DNA of 35,429 nt. Source: a virus. Where the stretch lies: the IMG/VR virus record IMGVR_UViG_3300046542_000200, positions 1 to 35,429 of that record. One strand, 5' to 3'. The notes beneath the pieces were generated by a model. The model ran no database searches and had not been told where the DNA came from. It was given only the letters and a program-made list of their open reading frames with translations. Shown one piece after another: positions 1 to 6,546 of this stretch (the first letter of the stretch is position 1; every line of letters starts with the position of its first letter). The position numbers and the translations under genes are program-made.

Positions 1-394
1 ATACGTCCCAACTCTTCTTGACTACTGCGTGCGCCTCTTCAACCCACACGATGTCGACGCCCTCATAGGACTTGATCGAATCAACTGTGTGTTGTTGCAG
101 GCCGGCGAAACTGAACTCTGTGCCGTTTGCGCCCTTGATATAGGCCTGCTGGACGTCGTAGAACGAACTCAGGCCCAAGGCAGCGATCTGGTCGGAAAGC
201 AGCTTGTGCACCGAATCAGCGATACTCTTCTGGATCTCTCGAGCGCACAGGATGCGCATCGGCTTCTGAGCGCCCTGGAGCAACAGGCCGCGCCCATAAC
301 CCCACGACTTACCGCTCCCCCGCCCGCCATATGCCACCTTGTACCGGTGCGGCTCGAACAGGAACGCGAGCTTTTCGGGGAACTCAATTGCCAT
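1..394 (-). CDS. terL: Terminase large subunit, N-terminal part (cut by window edge)
   Basis: This is the ATPase and nuclease motor that packages DNA into the prohead. The visible 131 residues start at an ATG (394) and hold the N-terminal ATPase half. A Walker A motif GGRGSGKS lies at residues 23-30, and a Walker B-like stretch DIVWVEEA at about 114-121, with the acidic pair E119/E120. The nuclease half lies beyond the left edge. The start overlaps the small-subunit stop by 11 bases, the usual terS-terL coupling. The gene is translated on the minus strand from the end of the late leader operon, so portal and other head genes should follow to the left. The family assignment is secure from the motifs and neighbour; the exact terminase clade is not determined here. 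Confidence 0.95.
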   Translation of the reverse strand, partial: MAIEFPEKLAFLFEPHRYKVAYGGRGSGKSWGYGRGLLLQGAQKPMRILCAREIQKSIADSVHKLLSDQIAALGLSSFYDVQQAYIKGANGTEFSFAGLQQHTVDSIKSYEGVDIVWVEEAHAVVKKSWDV

Positions 395-986
395 TGGCTG
401 GCTTGACGAAGCTGACGGTCAGGCTGGCGGCAGCCGGATCATCACTGCCAGCGTTATCAAAATCGTAAGCCTGGCGCTCAAGGGTGATGAGGTTCTTCAG
501 CGTGTCGCTCAGTTCCTTGATGATCTTGCTACGACCCGGAAGACTCGCCATTTTCTCAGCAGCCTCTAATAGCGCTGCCGGGCCTTCATCGTCCTTCATC
601 TGGTCGATCAGCTCACGGAGCGTGCCGTTCTCATCAGTCATCGCCTCAAGCTCATCCAGCAGCTTGTTGGCAATGCGACGCGAGCGAGTGATGTCCGAAC
701 GGTGAGCCATCCGGATGTTTGCGATGACCTCAGCATTCGCCTCAACGATGCCTCGCTCGGTTGCCAGCTGCTCAGTGGAAACCTTGCTGGAAACCTCACG
801 CTTGGAAACCAGCGAATCGGCCTTGGCCTTGATCTTGGCCTTGAGGTCTCGCTCCCAGCCTTCTGCCTTGGCACGCTTGTTTATTGCAGTGTGCGAGACG
901 CCGCAAGCTGAGGCGATCTCGCGCACAGAAAGCAGGCCGGCCCTGAAGAGCTGCTCGATGCGCTCCCAATCAGGCTTGGCTGTCAT
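384..986 (-). CDS. terS: Terminase small subunit
   Basis: This 200-residue protein would recognise the packaging site and recruit the large subunit. Residues about 13-36 form a helix-turn-helix (LLSVREIASACGVSHTAINK), the expected DNA-binding domain. The middle is helical and charged, as for an oligomerisation region. The start ATG at 986 is preceded by AAGGA at a good distance. Its stop overlaps the large terminase start by 11 bases. It follows two small unknown genes and the holin-like genes in the late operon. The call rests on the HTH, the size and the direct coupling to terL. Confidence 0.9.
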   Translation of the reverse strand: MTAKPDWERIEQLFRAGLLSVREIASACGVSHTAINKRAKAEGWERDLKAKIKAKADSLVSKREVSSKVSTEQLATERGIVEANAEVIANIRMAHRSDITRSRRIANKLLDELEAMTDENGTLRELIDQMKDDEGPAALLEAAEKMASLPGRSKIIKELSDTLKNLITLERQAYDFDNAGSDDPAAASLTVSFVKPANGN

Positions 987-1001
987 GTTGGAGTCCTTCA
1001 G

Positions 1002-1160
1002 TTATTCGATCTCGCGGTAGCGAGTGGCTTGCTTGACCTGGGCGCGGATGACGTCTTGATCAACCTCAAGGCCTGCCATGTAGGCGAATGCGTAGACTGC
1101 TCGAACGTAGGTGCGGAACCACCAGGGGAGGTAAGCGCGCACCTTGATCTGGCGAGTCAT
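1002..1160 (-). CDS. Small conserved-looking phage protein, 52 aa
   Basis: This short reading frame begins at ATG 1160, two bases after the stop of the upstream gene, and ends 15 bases before terS. The protein is basic at the start (MTRQIKVRAY) with aromatic residues LPWWFRTYVRAVYAFAYMAG at about 11-30. That stretch could form an amphipathic or weakly membrane-associated helix. I do not recognise a domain. It fills the only gap between its neighbours in a tightly packed late operon, which supports a real gene. The function is unknown. Confidence 0.7.
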   Translation of the reverse strand: MTRQIKVRAYLPWWFRTYVRAVYAFAYMAGLEVDQDVIRAQVKQATRYREIE

Positions 1161-1161
1161 G

Positions 1162-1416
1162 TCATTCGTAGCTCAGCATGGCGTCAATGATCTGTTGCTC
1201 GCCGAGGCGGAAAGCTGCCAGCACTTGCAAATCCTCTGCCTTTGGGCCGAAGCCGAAGGTGCTGATTGCGTTGCTGTCGTGGATTATGACCATCGCACCA
1301 ATGGCGCACGGCTCGATCTCGCCGCTTTCCATCTGGTCAGCGATCATGCGCAGGGTGGTTGCAGCATCACGCCAGCCTTCGCGTTGGAGAGTGACAACCT
1401 TCAGATCTGCGCTCAT
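1162..1416 (-). CDS. Hypothetical phage protein, 84 aa
   Basis: This soluble 84-residue protein sits between the membrane genes and the terminase genes. It contains a helical N-terminal half (residues 15-32) and a short beta-rich middle (CAIGAMVIIHDSNAIS). There are no membrane segments and no motif I can name. It starts at ATG 1416, 51 bases downstream of the preceding membrane gene. Its position suggests a late accessory role, but nothing in the sequence fixes it. Confidence 0.75.
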   Translation of the reverse strand: MSADLKVVTLQREGWRDAATTLRMIADQMESGEIEPCAIGAMVIIHDSNAISTFGFGPKAEDLQVLAAFRLGEQQIIDAMLSYE

Positions 1417-1467
1417 GGGCCACCGATGTGCAATGAAGTGCGAATATTCCAGACGTTTCAGGCAGAT

Positions 1468-1737
1468 TTATTGCGGATTCTTGCAGATGCGCCCACGTTG
1501 CAGGATGGCGTACAGGACAACCGCTGCGTGCAGGGCCATCGTGAAAGGGCTGACCGCGTAGCCTTTGATGTTGAAGATGAAGCTGCCAAAGGCGGCGATG
1601 GCGACCGTATAGAGCACCACGCTGAGCAGTGGCTCATCCATCGGGCGGATGCGTCGCAGGTACTCAGCAGCAGCGATCACCACCATCACACAGAGGAATG
1701 CATCGACGACCTGCAGGATGATTTGCATTTCATGCAT
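1468..1737 (-). CDS. Small integral membrane protein next to the holin
   Basis: This 89-residue protein has three hydrophobic stretches: residues about 4-24, 37-54 and 63-78. It overlaps the holin-like gene by 8 bases, so the two are probably translated together. A second small membrane protein beside a holin is often a holin partner, an antiholin or a second holin. Which of these it is cannot be read from sequence. It carries a basic RRIR patch between the first two segments. Confidence in the gene is high; the lysis role is inference. Confidence 0.75.
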   Translation of the reverse strand: MHEMQIILQVVDAFLCVMVVIAAAEYLRRIRPMDEPLLSVVLYTVAIAAFGSFIFNIKGYAVSPFTMALHAAVVLYAILQRGRICKNPQ

Positions 1738-2035
1738 CTCCCTTGGAGCCGATGATCTTCTTCAGTACGGGAATGATGTTCATTGCCAGCAGGCCGATCA
1801 GGAAGGCAACGCCGTATTGGGTTTCGCCGCCTGGCTCAAGGTGAAAGAAGCCGATCGCCAACGGGGTGCAGAAGACGGCTGAGCCGAAACCTGTCATGAA
1901 GGCCCAGAAGGCTTGCTTGCGTGTCAGGCCTTGCAGGAAGGTCAGCGACAGGATTGCACCAGCGAAACCCGCGATGGTGATGCCGTACTTCGCGAGTAAT
2001 ACGCCGGCGGCCGTGGTGCTCGCGGGTTCGGTCAT
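1730..2035 (-). CDS. Holin-like membrane protein
   Basis: This 101-residue protein has three hydrophobic segments (about 17-37, 43-62 and 72-91) and a charged C-terminal tail (KKIIGSKGDA). That is the size and topology of a class I holin, which makes holes in the inner membrane to release the endolysin. The ATG at 2035 has a CTGGAG ribosome site. The gene is separated by almost the whole genome from the endolysin at 22766-23314. On the circular map both belong to one late transcription unit, with the holin near the beginning and the endolysin near the end. I do not assign a specific holin family. Confidence 0.75.
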   Translation of the reverse strand: MTEPASTTAAGVLLAKYGITIAGFAGAILSLTFLQGLTRKQAFWAFMTGFGSAVFCTPLAIGFFHLEPGGETQYGVAFLIGLLAMNIIPVLKKIIGSKGDA

Positions 2036-2047
2036 GGCTACTCCAGG

Positions 2048-2074
2048 AATAAAAAGGCGCCAGTGTGAGGCGCC
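2048..2074 (-). terminator. Intrinsic terminator before the holin gene
   Basis: On the minus strand two GGCGCC arms (2069-2074 and 2056-2061) flank a 7-base loop and are followed by TTTTTATT. A second hairpin, ACCGCT/AGCGGT at 2077-2093, sits just upstream. Together with the terminator at 2293-2319 it forms a double barrier between the late promoter and the holin, as expected for Q-controlled transcription. Confidence 0.8.
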
Positions 2075-2105
2075 AAACCGCTGGGGGAGCGGTGTCAGGG
2101 GGAAA

Positions 2106-2276
2106 TCAAACGAACTTGACGGTTTCTGAGCTCTTGACGGCCTGGGCGAGCAGGTTCTCGGCGGCCTTGGCGAACTTCATGGCCAGGTCATCCAGGCTGC
2201 CACCCTGCAACTGGGCTGCCGTGTCAGCAAGGCAGCGCGACAGCTCAAGCAGCTTTTCGTCGACGGTGATGGTCAT
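2106..2276 (-). CDS. Small helical protein, first gene of the late operon, 56 aa
   Basis: The reading frame is open further upstream, but the ATG at 2276 has a clear CTGGAG site and follows a terminator hairpin, so it is the likely start. The 56-residue product is nearly all helix (residues 5-50), acidic in the middle, with no membrane segment. No domain is recognised. Its place between two intrinsic terminators means it would be expressed strongly only when the first is bypassed. Confidence 0.65.
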   Translation of the reverse strand: MTITVDEKLLELSRCLADTAAQLQGGSLDDLAMKFAKAAENLLAQAVKSSETVKFV

Positions 2277-2292
2277 CGGGAACTCCAGAAAC

Positions 2293-2319
2293 GAAAAAGC
2301 CCCGCACGATGGCGAGGCT
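2293..2319 (-). terminator. Intrinsic terminator downstream of the late promoter (tR'-like)
   Basis: Read on the minus strand, AGCCTCGC (2319-2312) pairs with GCGGGGCT (2305-2298) across a six-base loop, 8 pairs with one G-T. TTTTT follows. It lies about 70 bases after the predicted late start site. This is the lambda tR' arrangement, where Q lets polymerase read through. Confidence 0.8.
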
Positions 2320-2395
2320 TTGGAATTTGTCCCGCATGTGCGGGCATTCGGCGTTGGTTGTGTCCGTTCGAGGCGGTAAAACCGCATCTTTTGGC

Positions 2396-2424
2396 AATAT
2401 GCCAGACCGAAGTTAACACGTCAA
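2396..2424 (-). promoter_or_regulatory. Candidate late promoter (pR'-like)
   Basis: The minus strand has TTGACG (2424-2419), a 17-base spacer and CATATT (2401-2396). It lies in the 50-base gap just after the last early gene and before the first late terminator. A GCGG-TTTTA-CCGC hairpin occurs at the start of the predicted transcript. Position, spacing and the Q gene upstream support the call; activity is not shown. Confidence 0.65.
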
Positions 2425-2434
2425 GATGATTGAC

Positions 2435-2884
2435 CTATTTTCGAGAAACCATTTTATGTTCACTAGCGGTTGCATAGACGCATCGATCCGTGCGCCCTTG
2501 CTCCGCCTCAACGCATGACCGTGCCCTATCATCTGTGTGGGTTTTATCGCGAGACCCGCAGCAAAGCCAATATGGCTCATGGAAGTGCTCATGACTAAGC
2601 TGACTCTCAGCCGCCTTTTCAACGATCACTCTCCTGAATTTTGCATATTCATCGATACCAATGACAGCCCCAGCAGAATATGCAGTCGAGTCATCGAAAA
2701 GCCCTAGATCTATAGCCAATCTAAAAGCATCTCCATCGTCTACGAGCGGGTTCCATTTCCGACCTTCGATGCTTATGAATATCTCTGGTAATTGATCACC
2801 ACCATTCCAGACATCTCGGGTTTCACCGTCCAACGTGTACCTTGCAGCCTTGGCCGCCAGTTCGAGTATTTCACGATCATTCAT
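2435..2884 (-). CDS. Early phage protein of unknown function, unusual C-terminus
   Basis: The start at ATG 2884 overlaps the Q stop as ATGA, giving 149 residues; an in-frame upstream start is less likely. Residues 44-60 (WNPLVDDGDAFRLAIDL) resemble a motif common in small phage proteins of the NinX-like kind. The rest is unassigned. The last 55 residues are rich in Cys, His, Arg and Ser and do not look like the helical N-terminal part. A frameshift could have replaced the original end. It is the last gene before the late promoter. Confidence 0.65.
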   Translation of the reverse strand: MNDREILELAAKAARYTLDGETRDVWNGGDQLPEIFISIEGRKWNPLVDDGDAFRLAIDLGLFDDSTAYSAGAVIGIDEYAKFRRVIVEKAAESQLSHEHFHEPYWLCCGSRDKTHTDDRARSCVEAEQGRTDRCVYATASEHKMVSRK

Positions 2885-3240
2885 GCCGCCATCCCCATTT
2901 CCATGCACCCTTCGATGTATGCCTGCCCGGCAATGATGTACTCGCGAACCTTAAGCCTGGTTTCGCCAACCTCTTTGCCGACGTCCGCCATCGTCTTGTC
3001 TATTCCGCGATAGTACACCCGAACGCATTCAGCCATCTTTGCGTGTCTGCGCGCCATTCGAGCCACGAACCGGTCAACCATCATCGCTTCCTCGTCGGTG
3101 ATGTTCGCAGCCGGGAAACTGTCCATCTGCTCCACGTTATCGCGCATCAGCACGTACGACGGCGAGGTGCAGCGTGGAACCCCCACTTGTTGACGGCTCC
3201 ATCTTCCCCATTGCGTCAACAGATCTTCGGCGTCTCTCAT
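2881..3240 (-). CDS. Q: Antitermination protein Q
   Basis: This 119-residue protein matches the short phage antitermination Q family. It has an N-terminal LLTQWGRWSRQ, a middle SPSYVLMRDNV, acidic residues before the conserved VDRFVARMA helix, and a C-terminal HTH-like region (MADVGKEVGETRLKVREYI, about 83-102). Q would load onto RNA polymerase near the late promoter and let it pass terminators. It is the second to last gene of the right operon, as in lambda, and the candidate promoter and terminators lie immediately downstream. It overlaps both neighbours as ATGA. Confidence 0.88.
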   Translation of the reverse strand: MRDAEDLLTQWGRWSRQQVGVPRCTSPSYVLMRDNVEQMDSFPAANITDEEAMMVDRFVARMARRHAKMAECVRVYYRGIDKTMADVGKEVGETRLKVREYIIAGQAYIEGCMEMGMAA

Positions 3241-4376
3241 GCTGCTACCTCCTTGAGCATCGAGGGATGCACGGTGTGACGGGCCACTTCTCCGTGCTCG
3301 CGGTGAAGGACGATGGCCTTCATGTTCTGGCGCGATCTCCAGCCGCCGGCCGTGGCATAGCTGTCGTTCGGGGCCAGGGTGTTGAAGGATTCAACGGTGC
3401 AACCCGGGTATTCCTTCTTGCTTTCGTGGTGGATGTGGCCGGTCCACCAGTAGCGGTGGATCGTTTCACCCCAGTCCTTGGCGCGGTCTGTCGCCATGAC
3501 GCCTGGCAGCTTGTCGGCCTTGCTGGTGTGCCCGTGGTGCATTCCGATGAGGTTCTTGCCCCAGCGGTAGTAGCTGAAGACGCTTGGTGAGGTTTCGACC
3601 GTGACGCGCGGCTCGTTGGCGTAGAGGTGGGCGAACAGGCGGCTCAGCCAGACGGCCCCGGTCTCATCGTGGTTACCGATGACGTGCACCACATGCACGA
3701 ACTTGTGCTTGGTCAAGGCCGACTCGACGCACTGACGCATGGCGAGGATCAGGATGTCGACCATCTTGGCGTAGCGGCTGTCTGCGTCCAGGTGGTGGCC
3801 ACTGCGCGGAGTGATGGCGGCCATGGAGTCGTAGTGCGCAGCATCCCCGAGGTTGACGATGATTGCGGTCTCGGTTGGTGGTGCTGACTCAACCAGCGAA
3901 GCCATGGCGGCGCAGTGCGTACGCTCGGCGATACTCAGGTCCCAGTCTTCCCCGCACTCGGCCGCCCAAATGTATTCGCCGAAGTGCGGGTCGCCGATCG
4001 GGTAAGCCGTCATCAGGTCCGGAAGGTACTCGCCGGCGAATGGCCTGGCAGGCACATGCGGCAAATCCTTCACCGCAGCCTCGCAGGAGGCCTTGATGAG
4101 GGCCTCTAGCGCTTCCATGTCGGTGTTGGTCTTCACCCAGGACAACAGCGGCTCAGTCTCACCGCGGCGCATGAGCTGGGACGTCCCTGCGATCTTCAGG
4201 AACGACGGCAGCTTGGTGTCGATGTACATCTCGGGAATATGACCCTTCAGCGCCAGGCGAGCGCGCCGTCTCTGGAGCGTCCTGGCATTCAGCCCGAGGT
4301 GTTCAGCAGCCTTGGCGCCGCTCATTGTGGCCAGCGCCTCGATGATCTGCTCGTCCGTGACTTTGCGTTCGGCCAT
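3237..4376 (-). CDS. Calcineurin-like metallophosphoesterase with N-terminal HTH
   Basis: This 379-residue protein has an N-terminal homeodomain-like helix-turn-helix at about 6-38 (DEQIIEALATMSGAKAAEHL). It is followed by a metal-dependent phosphoesterase domain. The metal-binding signatures are complete: GDPHFG at 128-133, GD at 177-178, GNHDE at 234-238, HGH at 281-283 and GHIHH at 313-317. It should hydrolyse a phosphodiester or phosphomonoester, and the DNA-binding domain suggests a nucleic acid substrate. It sits between DUF3310 and Q in the nin-like region, where lambda carries its own small phosphatase. The substrate is unknown. Confidence 0.88.
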   Translation of the reverse strand: MAERKVTDEQIIEALATMSGAKAAEHLGLNARTLQRRRARLALKGHIPEMYIDTKLPSFLKIAGTSQLMRRGETEPLLSWVKTNTDMEALEALIKASCEAAVKDLPHVPARPFAGEYLPDLMTAYPIGDPHFGEYIWAAECGEDWDLSIAERTHCAAMASLVESAPPTETAIIVNLGDAAHYDSMAAITPRSGHHLDADSRYAKMVDILILAMRQCVESALTKHKFVHVVHVIGNHDETGAVWLSRLFAHLYANEPRVTVETSPSVFSYYRWGKNLIGMHHGHTSKADKLPGVMATDRAKDWGETIHRYWWTGHIHHESKKEYPGCTVESFNTLAPNDSYATAGGWRSRQNMKAIVLHREHGEVARHTVHPSMLKEVAA

Positions 4377-4672
4377 TACTTGTCTCCCCGGGCCGTCTTC
4401 GCTGCAAGGAATTCCGCATACGTCAATTCTGCCGGCTCCGGGGTCTTGACTGCCGGAGCGGGGGCCGACTTCGTTTCCAGCTCAATCAGAAGCTCGAGGA
4501 AGTGCTTGGCCTTCTCCAGGTCCTTGACCCCGCCCTTTGACCGCCAACGAGACACGTACTTGATGACGCTTCCCTCGGCGAAGGGGATGCCGTTCGCATG
4601 GATGTACTCAATTGGCTGGATCTTCAGATCCTTGTAGTGGCTGCCGGATACCTGGATGTCGAGTGCGCTCAT
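4376..4672 (-). CDS. DUF3310 family protein
   Basis: The 98-residue protein carries the DUF3310 pattern: HYKDLKIQPIEYI at about 12-24, then the acidic GIPFAEGSVIKYVSRWRSKGGVKDLEKAK core (28-56). The family is common in phages and is sometimes described as nucleotide-kinase-like, but its function is not established. The C-terminal 30 residues are proline- and alanine-rich. Its stop overlaps the phosphoesterase start as TAATG, and its start overlaps the preceding gene, so it is part of a translationally coupled run. Confidence 0.85.
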   Translation of the reverse strand: MSALDIQVSGSHYKDLKIQPIEYIHANGIPFAEGSVIKYVSRWRSKGGVKDLEKAKHFLELLIELETKSAPAPAVKTPEPAELTYAEFLAAKTARGDK

Positions 4673-4866
4673 GCTGCGATCCCCTGTTTCGATTCAAAAT
4701 GGTCAATGCATGCCGCCTTGGCCTTTGCCAGATCCTTGCCGGAATGCAGGATCTTCCCCGCCGGCGTCCGGGCCACGTACGCTGCCCCGTCCTGCATGGC
4801 GTACTTGCTCAGCAGATAGCCTTCCTCGCTGGTCATGCAGTTCTTGCTGATGCCTTTCCAGTTCAT
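4669..4866 (-). CDS. Small phage protein, 65 aa
   Basis: The 65-residue product has a beta-rich middle (GAAYVARTPAGKILHSGKDLA) followed by a helix with a Cys. It overlaps both neighbours by four bases. I recognise no family. The coupled overlaps on both sides are the main support for the gene. Confidence 0.7.
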   Translation of the reverse strand: MNWKGISKNCMTSEEGYLLSKYAMQDGAAYVARTPAGKILHSGKDLAKAKAACIDHFESKQGIAA

Positions 4867-4973
4867 GGCCGAATCCCCCGCGCGATCCGCTCCCGGCGCA
4901 GCAAGTGGCGAATCCCCTCAATCAACCCGAGGCCCAGCAGAAACATGAAGCCGACGTAGATGTGGATGATCAT
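4863..4973 (-). CDS. Very small membrane protein, 36 aa
   Basis: ATG 4973 overlaps the NinG stop as ATGA, and the TGA at 4865-4863 overlaps the next start the same way. The peptide has one hydrophobic helix (residues 4-18, IYVGFMFLLGLGLI) followed by a very basic tail (RHLLRRERIARGIRP). It would be an inner-membrane peptide with a cytoplasmic positive tail. The role is unknown. Its precise fit into the coupled run argues that it is translated. Confidence 0.65.
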   Translation of the reverse strand: MIIHIYVGFMFLLGLGLIEGIRHLLRRERIARGIRP

Positions 4974-5611
4974 GCTGCAGCTCTCCTGAGTTCTCGGGTT
5001 TTGGCGCGGTATTCGGCGGTGATGGCTTTCAGTTCATCAATGGTGTACTTGCGCGGTTCGTGGTCGGCTTCGAGCGCTTCAACTGCTTCCAGTCCGATGC
5101 GGGCGATCAGGCCGGCACGGAATGCCTGCGAAACCGTCTCGCCTTTGCGGGCGTACTTGGACGAGCCGGCATTACAGCTTTTGCATTGCAACCAGATATT
5201 GGTTGGGATCAGCCTCAGCTCCGGGCGGGCTCCTTTGCCGAGGAAGTGCCCTGCATCGAATGCACCGCCAGTCTTCCAGCCCTGGGCGGCCAGGATCGAC
5301 TCCTGCGACTCACCACAGCTGATGCAACCGCTGCCGATGCTCAGCTCGTAGGTGCGGCGGTAGTCGCGGACCGCCTTCTCGGCATCCTTGAGGTGATCAG
5401 CGCGACTTTTCAGGGCCTCTTTGCGAACCTTGATCTCGGCGCGGCCCACATCAGCAAGGGCCTTGCGCGCCTTGTCAGCGTTCGCGTCCTTGTTCGCCAG
5501 TCCACAGGCTGGGCTGCACACCTTCTGCCCGAGGCGCTGGGGTACGAATGAGGCCCTGCACTCTTCGTTGGCGCAGGTCTTTGGCTTGCGAGGTTTCGAT
5601 GGAAGTGTCAT
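4970..5611 (-). CDS. ninG: NinG-like recombination nuclease (Rap family)
   Basis: From ATG 5611, preceded by a G-rich site, the protein has 213 residues. An N-terminal zinc ribbon uses Cys13, Cys18, Cys32 and Cys36. A long charged helix (45-90) leads to an HNH-like region with Cys96/Cys99, the GHF motif at 121-123 and Cys143/Cys146. This is the layout of lambda NinG (Rap), which resolves recombination branches and promotes phage-plasmid and phage-host exchange. The open frame extends further upstream but lacks NinG features there. It is coupled to a small membrane gene on each side. Confidence 0.88.
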   Translation of the reverse strand: MTLPSKPRKPKTCANEECRASFVPQRLGQKVCSPACGLANKDANADKARKALADVGRAEIKVRKEALKSRADHLKDAEKAVRDYRRTYELSIGSGCISCGESQESILAAQGWKTGGAFDAGHFLGKGARPELRLIPTNIWLQCKSCNAGSSKYARKGETVSQAFRAGLIARIGLEAVEALEADHEPRKYTIDELKAITAEYRAKTRELRRAAA

Positions 5612-5781
5612 TACCGCCCCCTGCCAGCAGCGCCAACCGCTACGCCAAAGGTGAACATCACCATGAACAGGAGGAAGGTCAGGCCAATTGTTCCCTTGGT
5701 TGGATGCGTAGAGGCGAGAGTGAACAAAGATGAAGCACCCATCGCCAGAAAGATCATGAACGCTTGCATAGGGACGCTCAT
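5611..5781 (-). CDS. Small two-segment membrane protein, 56 aa
   Basis: The protein has two hydrophobic helices (about 5-24 and 31-50) separated by a short loop with THPTKG, and a GRGR end. Its ATG overlaps the NinB stop as ATGA and its TAA overlaps the NinG ATG as TAATG. It lies between the two lambda-like nin genes. No family is recognised. The topology is clear; the function is not. Confidence 0.7.
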   Translation of the reverse strand: MSVPMQAFMIFLAMGASSLFTLASTHPTKGTIGLTFLLFMVMFTFGVAVGAAGRGR

Positions 5782-6248
5782 GCTGCCGCCTCCCCAAGCA
5801 GGTCGCGGAAGAACACGCCCTTGGCCGTGAACTCGTCCACGATGCGATCGGTGTAAGCGATGCCCTGCGCACGGTTGAACAGGCGAGTCACCGGGAACCC
5901 GTCCGGGCCGAAGATCGGGCATGCCCCCATCAACTCCAGCTTCTGCTCGTAGGGCAGATTCAGGAAAATGCGGTTCCATCCGTCGCGGAAGTCGGCATCG
6001 TCGGCGCGCATGATCGGCACGCCCAGGTGCAGCTTGCAGTAGCGCCGGGCATCCTCCACGTCGCCGATCTGGGTCATCTGGGCGATTCGCTCATACAGGG
6101 CGAACCACAGAGCGTTCTGATCGAGCGTCCGGTCCTTGCCGGGACGCAGCGACACCACCACGAACTTCTTCTCGCGGAACATGGCTGTCAGCATGCCGAT
6201 TGCTTCGGTGAGCTTGCTGGAGCTGTTGACGCTGATCTTGTCAGTCAT
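5778..6248 (-). CDS. ninB: NinB-like recombination mediator
   Basis: The 156-residue product from ATG 6248 matches lambda NinB (Orf). It carries VVSLRPGKDRTLDQNALWFALYERIAQ in two adjacent pieces (residues about 30-55), then the D-E-D-ARR-Y-CK-HLGVPI region (64-82). Lambda Orf binds single-stranded DNA and helps load the annealing or exchange machinery in place of RecFOR. Here the partner exonuclease lies in the other early operon at 15036-15659. It is followed by NinG, as in other lambdoid phages. The upstream in-frame extension is not needed for the domain. Confidence 0.88.
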   Translation of the reverse strand: MTDKISVNSSSKLTEAIGMLTAMFREKKFVVVSLRPGKDRTLDQNALWFALYERIAQMTQIGDVEDARRYCKLHLGVPIMRADDADFRDGWNRIFLNLPYEQKLELMGACPIFGPDGFPVTRLFNRAQGIAYTDRIVDEFTAKGVFFRDLLGEAAA

Positions 6249-6334
6249 GGTCTTTTGCTCGTAGTAAGTCCGAGGAATATCCCCATCGCCATACCGAGGA
6301 CCCAAGAGAGAAAAGCTATTTCGATTACGCTCAT
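6245..6334 (-). CDS. Tiny membrane peptide, 29 aa
   Basis: ATG 6334 overlaps the preceding stop as ATGA, and its TGA overlaps the NinB ATG in the same way. Residues 3-24 form one hydrophobic helix (VIEIAFLSWVLGMAMGIFLG), followed by TTSKRP. GGGAG lies upstream of the start. It may serve mainly to couple translation between its neighbours, or be a functional membrane peptide. Confidence 0.6.
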   Translation of the reverse strand: MSVIEIAFLSWVLGMAMGIFLGLTTSKRP

Positions 6335-6546
6335 AGCCGCCGCACTCCCTGCTTCACCAGCGCTTCACGCTCAGCACACCCCACGCACAGCTTCACCCCA
6401 GGAATAGCCACACGACGGCCTTCCGGGATCTCTTCGCCGCACTCGCATTCAGTGGCACTGATACCGGTGTAACGGGGAATCTGGGCAAGCGCACGCTCGC
6501 GGATTTGCTCGATTACTTCGTCGGCTTCATCGCAGATGTCAGACAT
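6331..6546 (-). CDS. TraR/DksA-like zinc-finger protein
   Basis: The 71-residue protein has an N-terminal acidic helix (DICDEADEVIEQIRERAL), then the TraR/DksA finger region CGEEIPEGRRVAIPGVKLCVGC at about 35-57. Small phage TraR-like proteins insert into the RNA polymerase secondary channel and can alter host promoter use. Here the first pair of ligands is C-E-C instead of the more usual C-x-x-C, which may change metal binding. The gene overlaps its upstream neighbour by eight bases. Confidence 0.82.
   Translation of the reverse strand: MSDICDEADEVIEQIRERALAQIPRYTGISATECECGEEIPEGRRVAIPGVKLCVGCAEREALVKQGVRRL

Noticed and set aside
1144-1755. Plus-strand open frame of 203 codons
   Set aside because: It lies opposite two minus-strand genes with good starts and coupling and has no ribosome site or domain.
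2277-2387. Upstream extension of the first late gene
   Set aside because: It would be translated across the tR'-like terminator, lacks a ribosome site, and the ATG at 2276 has one.
2330-2400. tRNA-like piece with GTTCGAGG and hairpins
   Set aside because: No acceptor or anticodon stem can be paired; the stems are explained by the late promoter leader.
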